Source of the DNA: Planctomycetota bacterium
GTDB lineage: Bacteria > Planctomycetota > UBA1135
Direction: 5' to 3'
Assembly (NCBI GenBank): GCA_021776925.1
Contig: JAJFFB010000137.1
Span: 1-39,655 of the forward strand
Length of the DNA: 39,655 bases
The stretch's first letter is position 1; each line of letters starts with the position of its first letter. The notes under the pieces are model-generated. The model searched no databases, had not been told where the DNA came from, and saw nothing but the letters and a program-made list of their open reading frames with translations. Shown piece by piece: positions 22,010 through 29,569 of the stretch. Both the position numbers and the translations under genes were made by a program.

Positions 22010-23371
22010 ATGTCTGACTACATTCAAGATTTCCTCAGCTCGGTCGAAAATCGCAATTCCCACGAGCCCGAGTTCTTGCAAGCGGTACGCGAAGTGGTTT
22101 CCTCGCTTGCACCGATCATGGAGCGGCACCCCGAGTACCGCAGCGCGCGCATGCTCGAGCGCATGGTCGAACCCGAGCGCGTGATCATGTTCCGCGTTCC
22201 GTGGATGGACGACAAAGCAGAAGTCCGGGTGCAACGCGGCTACCGCGTCGAGTTCAACAGCGCGATCGGCCCGTACAAAGGTGGTTTGCGCTTCCACCCC
22301 AGCGTCAACCTGTCGATCCTGAAATTCCTCGGATTCGAACAGGTGTACAAGAACAGCCTGACCACGCTGCCGATGGGCGGCGGCAAGGGCGGCAGCGACT
22401 TCGACCCCAAGGGCAGGTCCGACAACGAGGTCATGCGCTTCTGCCAGAGCTTCATGACCGAACTGCAGCGCCACATCGGCCCCGACACCGACGTGCCGGC
22501 GGGTGACATCGGCGTAGGCGGCCGCGAAATCGGTTTCCTTTTCGGCCAGTACAAGCGCCTGCGCAATGAGTATGCAGGGGTGCTGACCGGCAAGGGACTG
22601 AACTGGGGCGGCAGCCTGATCCGTCCTGAGGCGACCGGCTACGGCTCGGTCTACTTCGCGGTCGAAATGCTCGAACACAACAACAAGAGCCTCGAGGGCC
22701 AGACCTGTCTGGTGTCGGGATCCGGCAACGTCGCCCAGTACACGGTCGAAAAGATCAACCAGTTCGGCGGCAAGGCGATCACGCTGTCGGATTCAGGTGG
22801 ATTCATCCACGATCCTGCCGGCATCGACGCCGACAAGCTGGCCTGGGTCATGGACCTGAAGAACGGCCGCCGCGGGCGCATCGAGGAATACGTCGAAGAG
22901 TTCTCCGGCGCGACCTTCACCGCTTCCGATCCAGCGCTGGACCACAACCCGCTGTGGACCGTTGCCGCCGATTGCGCCTTCCCCTCGGCCACCCAGAACG
23001 AGATCAACGGCCAGGACGCGCAGGCGTTGGTCAAGGGCGGCGTCGGCCTGGTGTCGGAAGGCGCCAACATGCCGACCACGCGGGAGGGTGTCGAGGTGTT
23101 CCTGGCCGGCGGGGTGCTCTACGGACCGGGCAAGGCCGCCAACGCCGGTGGCGTGGCGGTCTCCGGCCTGGAGATGTCGCAGAACAGCATGCGTCTGGCA
23201 TGGACGCGCGAAGAAGTCGACGAGCGCCTGCGCGGCATCATGCACAGCATCCACCAGTCGTGTGCCGAGGCGGCCGACACCTACGGCACCCCGGGCAATT
23301 ACGTCAACGGCGCCAACATCGCCGGCTTCCGCAAGATCGCCGACGCGATGATCGACCAGGGACTGGTCTGA
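22010..23371 (+). CDS. gdhA: Glutamate dehydrogenase, NADP-type hexameric family
   Basis: The 453-residue product has the length of hexameric bacterial GdhA. It opens with the typical FLSSVENRNSHEPEFLQAV. Substrate and catalytic segments are intact: GPYKGGLRFHPSVNLS, TLPMGGGKGGSDFDPKG (Lys126 in GGGKGG) and DVPAGDIGVGGREIGFL. The dinucleotide fold shows VSGSGNVAQYTVEKI. It catalyses 2-oxoglutarate plus ammonium to glutamate, or the reverse. NADP preference is assumed from the subfamily. An ATG at 21971 would add 13 residues without family similarity, so 22010 is chosen. The 51-bp gap from the Cys-rich gene has no clear terminator, so it probably belongs to the operon. Confidence 0.93.
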   Translation: MSDYIQDFLSSVENRNSHEPEFLQAVREVVSSLAPIMERHPEYRSARMLERMVEPERVIMFRVPWMDDKAEVRVQRGYRVEFNSAIGPYKGGLRFHPSVNLSILKFLGFEQVYKNSLTTLPMGGGKGGSDFDPKGRSDNEVMRFCQSFMTELQRHIGPDTDVPAGDIGVGGREIGFLFGQYKRLRNEYAGVLTGKGLNWGGSLIRPEATGYGSVYFAVEMLEHNNKSLEGQTCLVSGSGNVAQYTVEKINQFGGKAITLSDSGGFIHDPAGIDADKLAWVMDLKNGRRGRIEEYVEEFSGATFTASDPALDHNPLWTVAADCAFPSATQNEINGQDAQALVKGGVGLVSEGANMPTTREGVEVFLAGGVLYGPGKAANAGGVAVSGLEMSQNSMRLAWTREEVDERLRGIMHSIHQSCAEAADTYGTPGNYVNGANIAGFRKIADAMIDQGLV

Positions 23372-23402
23372 TCCAGAATCCCGGCTTGCTAGACTCTCCC
23401 TG

Positions 23403-26400
23403 TTGGCAGATGATCTAGTGCCGCTGGTACCGCCAGACACGGCCTCCGGTCTGTCGGGCTTCGAGACCCTGATGCCCTACCGCATCCAGGAAGTGGTCCT
23501 GGTTTCGAGCCTCTACGACGCCTTCATCCTGCAGGAAGACGGCCAGCTTTCTGATCTGCTGCTGGAAGGTGGCGGCGAGATGGCGATGCGCGGCGCACCG
23601 CGCATGGTGCGCGTGTCCAACGCCGGCGAGGCCATCGAGCGCATTCTGCACTCCGGGCAGAACGAGCTGGTCATCGTCACCCCGCAGATGGGCGGCATTG
23701 ATCCGGTCGACTTCGCCGAAGAGGTCAAGCGCCACACCGGGTCGACGCCGGTGGTCCTGCTCGGCTACGACGCCGGCGCCATCCGCAGCCTGCTCAAGGA
23801 CCGCGGCTCCACCGCCTTCAATGAGGTCTTCCTGTGGACCGGCGACAGCCGCATCCTCAATTCGATCGTCACCCTGATGGAGGACCGTGCCAATTGTCTG
23901 CACGACTGCAAGAAGGTCGGAGTGCGGTCGATCCTATTGGTCGAGGATTCGCTCAACTTCCTGTCCGCCTACCTGCCGCTGCTCTATACCGAGATCTTGC
24001 AGCAGTCGCGCAGTGTGCTGTCTGAAGGGGTCAACCTGTCGCACAAGATCCTGCGCCTCAAGGCTCGACCCAAGATCCTTCTGGCAAGGGATTTACGCTC
24101 GGCGCGTGAGCTCTACGGCGAACACCGCGGCAACCTGCTCGGGGTCATTTCTGATTTCGGGCTGCCGCGCAGCCGCAGCGACAGCGAGATCGAAGAGGCC
24201 TCGGGGGCAGAATTCGTGCGCCACCTGCGCCAGCAGGACCCGCTGCTGCCGGTGCTGATGCAGTCGTCCAACGCCGCCAACGCCGAGGTCGCGCGCGCGC
24301 TCAAGGTTTCCTTCGTGCGCAAGGACTCGAGCCAGCTGCACCAGGAAATGCGGCGCTTCCTGCTGACCAACTTCGGCTTCGGCCCGTTCCGTTTCCGACT
24401 GCGCGACGGCACCGTCGAGACCCAGGCGCGCACCGTGCGCGAACTCGAGGCCGCGGTGCGCCGGGTTTCGACGCATTCGCTGCTGCGCCACGCCAAGCGC
24501 AACGATTTCTCCACCTGGCTGCGCGCGCGCACCGAGTTCGAACTCGCCGACCGCCTGTCGTCGCGTGAGTCGAGCGACTTCGAGAATGACGAGGATTTGC
24601 GCGACTATCTGGTCGAGACCTTGTCGGAAAGCCGCAAGCGTTCCCAGCTCGGCGCGATCGTCGATTTTCACCGCACCTCCTACGACCAGACGATCAATTT
24701 CGCCCGCATCGGTGCGGGCTCGCTGGGTGGCAAAGCGCGCGGCATCGCCTTCATCAACCGCCTGCTACCCAACTACCGGCCGACCGCTGAGTTGGAAAAG
24801 GTCAAGGTCGTGGTGCCGCCGGCGGTGGTGCTGACCACCGAGGTCTTCGACCGTTTCCTGCGCCGCAACCATCTGCACCGCATCGCGCTCGGCAATTCCC
24901 TCGACGAAGAAGAACGCCTCGACCGCTTCCTGCGCGGCCGCTTCTCCAGCAGCCTGATCGCCGACCTGCGCGCGCTGCTCAACTTCTTCCAGGGTCCGCT
25001 GGCGGTGCGCAGTTCGAGCCTGCTCGAAGATTCGCACCACCAACCTTTTGCCGGCATCTATGAAACGGTGATGATCCGCAACGTCGGCCCGCCCGACCGA
25101 CGGCTGACCGAATTGTGCCGCGCGATCAAGGCGGTCTATGCGTCGACCTATTCCGACCGCGCGCGCGCCTATCTGCACGCCACTCCCTATCACCATGAAG
25201 AAGAGAAGATGGCGGTGGTGATCCAGCCGGTCTACGGCAGCGAGCGCAACGGGCGTTACTATCCGTCCTTTTCCGGAGTGGCGCGCTCCCACAACTATTA
25301 CCCGCACGGACAGTGCGGGCCCGAGGACGGGGTCGTCGCGGTCGGCCTCGGTCTCGGCCGTCTGGTGGTTGGCGGCGAAGGCGGCCTGCGCTTCTGCCCG
25401 CGCTTCCCACAGAGCCTGCCCGATTTCTCCTCGGTCGACGACAGCCTGCAGAACGCGCAGCGGCATTTCTACGCGCTGCCGATGTCGGGCGATGCACTGG
25501 AGAACAGCGGCTCGCTCGAAAACTATCACGGTTACCGCTTCACCATCCGCGACGCCGACCTCGACGGCACCCTGGAACCTCTGGCCTCGACCTTCTCCCC
25601 CGACGACGGCCGTATCACTGACGGCGTTTCGCGGCAGGGCACCCGCCTGGTCACCTTTGCCAACGTCCTCAAGAACGAGTCCTTCCCGCTGGCGCCGTTG
25701 GCACGACAGCTGCTGAAGATCGGCCAGCTGGCGATGGGCTGCCCGGTGGAACTGGAGTTCGCCGTCGACCTCGACCCGCAACGGGTGCAACCGGAACTCG
25801 CTCTGCTGCAGATCCGGCCGATGGTGGTGTCCGAGGCCGACGTTGATTTCGACCTCAACGACCTCGCTGGCGGCGAGGTCTTGTGTTCCAGCGAACGCGC
25901 GTCCGGCAACGGCCGCATCGATAGCATCCGCGACGTGGTGCTGGTCGATCCGGCAGTGTTCGACCGCAGCCTCAGCCGCGAGGCCGCCGCGGTGATCGCC
26001 AAGATCAACGCGGTTCTGCAACGCGAACAACGCCCTTATCTGCTGATCGGCCCCGGTCGCTGGGGCTCGCAAGACCCGTGGCTCGGCATCCCGGTGGACT
26101 GGTCGGGGGTCAGCGGCGCGCGCGTCCTGGTCGAGACCGGTTTCGAGAACTTCCGCGTCAAGCCCTCCGAGGGGTCGCACTTCTTTCATAACATGACCTC
26201 CTTCCGGGTGGGTTACTTCACCATCAATCCGCAAGAAGACGAAGGCGTGCTCGACCTCGACTGGCTGCGCGCCATCCCGCCGCTCGAAGACGCCGGCAAC
26301 GGCGTGCTGCACCTGCGCCTGGACCAACCGCTGCGCGTGCTCCTCGACGGCAAAGCCGCGCGCGGCGCCATCCTCAAGCCCGCCGCCCGCGACGCCAGCT

Positions 26401-26417
26401 CCGCCAACGGCTGCTGA
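23403..26417 (+). CDS. Tandem receiver / PEP-pyruvate ATP-binding domain fusion protein
   Basis: The product has about 1004 residues. Residues ~20-160 look like a receiver domain, but Thr93 (LVIVTPQMGG) replaces the phosphorylated Asp. Residues ~177-325 are a second, apparently functional receiver: Asp182 (ILLVEDS), Asp251 (VISDFGLP), QSSN and VRKDS. A long domain follows that resembles the ATP-binding part of PEP synthase/pyruvate phosphate dikinase, with GSLGGKARGIAFINRLL at Lys444 and PLAVRSSSLLED near 535. The end carries LLIGPGRWGSQDPWLGIP and GSHFFHNMTSF. No phosphohistidine swivel domain or PEP/pyruvate TIM barrel is present, so standard PEP synthase activity is unlikely. The start is uncertain: TTG 23403 or GTG 23418. 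ATG 23473 would cut into conserved sequence. It lies 31 bp after gdhA. Confidence 0.82.
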   Translation: MADDLVPLVPPDTASGLSGFETLMPYRIQEVVLVSSLYDAFILQEDGQLSDLLLEGGGEMAMRGAPRMVRVSNAGEAIERILHSGQNELVIVTPQMGGIDPVDFAEEVKRHTGSTPVVLLGYDAGAIRSLLKDRGSTAFNEVFLWTGDSRILNSIVTLMEDRANCLHDCKKVGVRSILLVEDSLNFLSAYLPLLYTEILQQSRSVLSEGVNLSHKILRLKARPKILLARDLRSARELYGEHRGNLLGVISDFGLPRSRSDSEIEEASGAEFVRHLRQQDPLLPVLMQSSNAANAEVARALKVSFVRKDSSQLHQEMRRFLLTNFGFGPFRFRLRDGTVETQARTVRELEAAVRRVSTHSLLRHAKRNDFSTWLRARTEFELADRLSSRESSDFENDEDLRDYLVETLSESRKRSQLGAIVDFHRTSYDQTINFARIGAGSLGGKARGIAFINRLLPNYRPTAELEKVKVVVPPAVVLTTEVFDRFLRRNHLHRIALGNSLDEEERLDRFLRGRFSSSLIADLRALLNFFQGPLAVRSSSLLEDSHHQPFAGIYETVMIRNVGPPDRRLTELCRAIKAVYASTYSDRARAYLHATPYHHEEEKMAVVIQPVYGSERNGRYYPSFSGVARSHNYYPHGQCGPEDGVVAVGLGLGRLVVGGEGGLRFCPRFPQSLPDFSSVDDSLQNAQRHFYALPMSGDALENSGSLENYHGYRFTIRDADLDGTLEPLASTFSPDDGRITDGVSRQGTRLVTFANVLKNESFPLAPLARQLLKIGQLAMGCPVELEFAVDLDPQRVQPELALLQIRPMVVSEADVDFDLNDLAGGEVLCSSERASGNGRIDSIRDVVLVDPAVFDRSLSREAAAVIAKINAVLQREQRPYLLIGPGRWGSQDPWLGIPVDWSGVSGARVLVETGFENFRVKPSEGSHFFHNMTSFRVGYFTINPQEDEGVLDLDWLRAIPPLEDAGNGVLHLRLDQPLRVLLDGKAARGAILKPAARDASSANGC

Positions 26418-26457
26418 GACTCTGCAACGGCACTATGCCGGTCGGAGACCAGTCAGC

Positions 26458-29400
26458 TCAATTCCACTCACCGCTGAGCACGAAGGCGCCCCAGGTACTC
26501 GGTTTGGCGTTGCCATCCCGTTCCAGGCGGTTGAGACGCAGCATGCGCAGCCTGGCCTGGTGCAACGCTTCGCTGCGTGACAGGCCCTTCATCCAGAGAT
26601 TGGTATAGAAGTCCTTGATCAGAGTTGCCGTGGCTTCGTCTTCGACCTTCCATAGAGAGCTGATCACGGTGTCGACTCCGGCCACCGAAAAAGCGCGGCG
26701 CATGCTCATCAATCCTTCGCCGGCGCGGGCGCTGCCCAGCGCGGTCTCGCACGCGGAAAGCACCACCAGGTCGCAAGCCGAGAGATCTAGATGCTGGATC
26801 TCTTCGGCGGAAAGATAGCCGTCATCGCGCGCGGGATCGGCCTCCCCGTTGACGCCGGCAAAGACCAGGCCGGAAAGAAGACCGGGAAGCAGGCCGACCG
26901 CTTTGATCTGTTCGCCGAGCTGCGCCTTGGCCAGTTTCTCTTCGGCGTCGACCAGCAGTGAAGGCAGATGGTCGGGCTCGAAGTAGCCATGGGTGGCAAT
27001 GTGCACGTAGCGGTGGCCGGGAAGCTCGGCGCGGATCCGCTCCTCGGTGGCGGCCTTGCCCTCGATCACAGTCATCGGGCTCTCCCACTCCAGCGCGGAG
27101 TCGTGCAGATCGCGCAGGGACTGCAGCTCCAACTTGGTGGCCGGCAGTGAGTCCCAGGAGTCGCGCACCCTGGAGCGCGTGGAAGCCGCGGTGGCGCGGA
27201 TTTCCGGCGGATCATCGCGGAGGAAGTAGTCGATGCCACCGATGGCCAGCAGCGATCCTTCCACATCGGCGCCACCCTCGCTTGCTTGCGCCAGACGCGT
27301 TGGATCCGACAAGTAGACAAAACGGTGCTTCTCCAGCAAGTAGCTGCCATCTTCTTCCTGCAAAATCCCAAAGGGAAGTTCGCATAGGAATCCATCCGGA
27401 CTCACGAATACCGTGCTGGCATCTCCCACTGCCTCGCGCAAGGGGGCCCAGAGCTTTTCAAGCAGCTCGAACATTGAGTCGTTGCCATTCTCCGACAGGG
27501 TGCGGCCACCACGTATGGCCGTGTTGCGCAGAATTCCCTCTTGGGCTGACCGCATGGAATCCGCGGATCCCAGCGAGAACAACTGCGGCTCACCTTGAGG
27601 AGCAAGTACCCAGGCGTAGACTTCCTCGCCCACAAAGAAGTCCACAAGCGTTGTCCCCTCAGCCATCCCGGCTTGCACCTCTGCCAACGCGGGCGTGCCC
27701 ATCACCAGGTCCAGTCCCAGATCACGATTGAGTTCCCTTTCCAGTCGAATCCTCTCGGTGCGCAGCTTGGAGATGCGATCCGCATGGTCTTCCTCCTGAT
27801 CCGCCAGCGGTAGCATGACCAAGTTGGAGAGCTGCTTGGCGGTCACCTGGATCCGTCCTTTTCGGCGACGAATGTCGGCTGATTCAGTGGCCAGACCCAG
27901 TCGAAGGCTGGAGACCTGCAAGCGCGTCGCTTTGCCTTTCCAACGTTGGAAAAGGGAATAGGTCCGGCCGAAAGCCGCAGGAGGCGAATAACTTAGGCAA
28001 GAAAGAAGTCTCGCCGGGGTGACCGTAACCTGAAGCAGCTGATGACGCCCCGCCTCACTCAGGGTGGGGAGCTCTCGGCCAAGGTAATCCAAAGAACTTG
28101 AAAGAGCGCGCTCGAACAACGGCCGGGCTTCCTCGTAGTTTCCTTGGGTTTTGAGGAGCGAGGCGAGGCTGTTCAGGCTGATGGCCGTGTCCGGATGCTT
28201 GGGTCCTAGGACCTCCTCAAAAACCGCAAGGGCGCGCTCGTTCAACGGGCGCGCTTCCTCGTAGTTGCCTTGGGCGGACAAAAGCAAGGCGAGGTTGTGC
28301 AGGCTATTGGCCGTGTCCCGATGCTTGGGCCCTAGGACCTCCTCATAAATGGTTTGAGCGCGCTCATACAACGGCCGGGCTTCATCGTAGTTACCTTGGG
28401 CTTTGAAGAGCAGAGCAAGGGCCCGCTCATACAATGGACGAGCTTCCTCATAGTTGCCTTGTTCTCTCAAGAGCAGGGCGAGGTTGTTCAGGCTCGCCGC
28501 TGTGTCCCGATGCTTGGATCCAAGGACCTCCTCCCGGATCGCAAGGGCACGCTCATACAACGGCCGGGCCTCCTCGTAGTTGCCTTGGGCTTTGAGGAGC
28601 AGAGCGATGTTGTTCAAACTCGTGGCCGTGTACGGATGCTTGGGTCCTAGGACCTCCATCCAGATCGCATGAGCGCGCTCGTATAACGGAAGGGCTTCCT
28701 CGAAGTTACCTTGCTCGATAATGAGATAAGCGAGGTTGTTTAGGATTGTCGCCGGGCCGGGGTGCGTAGGCCCAAGGGTTTCCTCAAAAACCGCAAGGGC
28801 GCGCTCGTAGAGAACACGGGCTTCCTCGTAGGAGCCTTGGACTCTGAGGGTCGAAGCAAGAAAGTTCAATCCCGCTGCCGTGTCCGGGTGCTTGGGACCT
28901 AAGACCTTCTCATTAATGGCAAGGGCGCGCTCGAATTGATGCCTGGCATTCGAATATTCTCCACGGCGAAAAAAAAACTGACCAAGCCCTCGAAGTGCCG
29001 TGGAATATTCTGCTGTATCGGTGTCAAGGCTTACCTCGATGTGAGCAATGCGTGCCCTCCAATCAGCTTCCTCGGCAATTCCCTTTTCCTCTCTAGACAG
29101 TTCAGGGGGAAGGCCTTGACGCATTTCCATCTGGAACTTGCCGCGAGCGCCATGAAGAGCGCAGACGATGACTCGGTAATCATGATTCGCCTCCAGGTTT
29201 TGGGCCAGGAGTGCATGGGTTCCGATCAAACCGTCATCGTCTTCGGCCAGGGCATTTTCACTCGAGTCAAGAAGGACTAAATAGGCATCGAAGTCATAGG
29301 AGCGGAGTTCGATGGAGTAGGGGCCGGATTCAGACACCCTCACTTGAAATGCAGAGCCCACCGTCGGGGCGGATGTGTATTTCGCATCCAGGGTGGGTGT

Positions 29401-29511
29401 ATGCACCACCTCCGCGCTGTCGCCGAGACTTCCCCCCACAGCCTTGCCGACCTCAAGTCGGACGGGATCCTGAGCAAACAGGGCCAATACAAGAACTGCG
29501 ATGGAATTCAC
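26458..29511 (-). CDS. Second secreted TPR-CHAT protein (CHAT-domain Cys protease family)
   Basis: The product has about 1017 residues from a GTG at 29511, chosen because it gives a short signal peptide (VNSIAVLVLALFAQ). The frame is open further upstream, but that part overlaps the acylase gene. Residues ~40-115 form a PPC-like domain (YSIELRSYDFDAYLVLLD). Residues 185-470 are tandem 42-residue TPRs of near-identical sequence (NYEEARPLYERALAI and KHPDTA steps). The CHAT domain follows, with His841 (HIATHGYF) and Cys921 (LSACETALG), then AGEGLMSMRRAF, VISSLWKVEDEA and WGAFVLSG. The layout equals that of the protein at 684-4175, but the two have diverged widely outside CHAT. It runs convergent to the metabolic operon, with only 40 bp between stops. 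The physiological target is unknown. Confidence 0.85.
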   Translation of the reverse strand: MNSIAVLVLALFAQDPVRLEVGKAVGGSLGDSAEVVHTPTLDAKYTSAPTVGSAFQVRVSESGPYSIELRSYDFDAYLVLLDSSENALAEDDDGLIGTHALLAQNLEANHDYRVIVCALHGARGKFQMEMRQGLPPELSREEKGIAEEADWRARIAHIEVSLDTDTAEYSTALRGLGQFFFRRGEYSNARHQFERALAINEKVLGPKHPDTAAGLNFLASTLRVQGSYEEARVLYERALAVFEETLGPTHPGPATILNNLAYLIIEQGNFEEALPLYERAHAIWMEVLGPKHPYTATSLNNIALLLKAQGNYEEARPLYERALAIREEVLGSKHRDTAASLNNLALLLREQGNYEEARPLYERALALLFKAQGNYDEARPLYERAQTIYEEVLGPKHRDTANSLHNLALLLSAQGNYEEARPLNERALAVFEEVLGPKHPDTAISLNSLASLLKTQGNYEEARPLFERALSSSLDYLGRELPTLSEAGRHQLLQVTVTPARLLSCLSYSPPAAFGRTYSLFQRWKGKATRLQVSSLRLGLATESADIRRRKGRIQVTAKQLSNLVMLPLADQEEDHADRISKLRTERIRLERELNRDLGLDLVMGTPALAEVQAGMAEGTTLVDFFVGEEVYAWVLAPQGEPQLFSLGSADSMRSAQEGILRNTAIRGGRTLSENGNDSMFELLEKLWAPLREAVGDASTVFVSPDGFLCELPFGILQEEDGSYLLEKHRFVYLSDPTRLAQASEGGADVEGSLLAIGGIDYFLRDDPPEIRATAASTRSRVRDSWDSLPATKLELQSLRDLHDSALEWESPMTVIEGKAATEERIRAELPGHRYVHIATHGYFEPDHLPSLLVDAEEKLAKAQLGEQIKAVGLLPGLLSGLVFAGVNGEADPARDDGYLSAEEIQHLDLSACDLVVLSACETALGSARAGEGLMSMRRAFSVAGVDTVISSLWKVEDEATATLIKDFYTNLWMKGLSRSEALHQARLRMLRLNRLERDGNAKPSTWGAFVLSGEWN
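28099..28959 (-). repeat. Tandem 126-bp (42-residue) TPR repeats inside the second TPR-CHAT gene
   Basis: Six full units of 42 residues, one exact half unit (28393-28455, 21 residues) and a final partial unit follow each other. Each encodes the pattern N-Y-E-E-A-R-P-L-Y-E-R-A-L, then VLGPKHPDTA, then LNNLALLLKAQG. Similarity is strong at DNA level too, so unit gain and loss by recombination is expected. Confidence 0.9.
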
Positions 29512-29569
29512 TCTGATCAGTATATGGCCTGGATGCCAACAAATTATCCTCAGGCAGTGCCAGAACTTG

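Noticed and set aside
24765..26327. 520-codon minus-strand frame opposite the receiver/ATP-binding gene
   Set aside because: The sense strand holds conserved ATP-binding motifs here; the antisense frame has none.
26418..26457. Terminator between the operon end and the convergent TPR-CHAT gene
   Set aside because: Only very short pairings (GGC/GCC, GGTC/GACC) are possible in the 40 bp, too weak to claim.
28099..28959. Regular repeats that could suggest a CRISPR array
   Set aside because: The repeats are 126 bp, contiguous without spacers and encode TPRs in frame.
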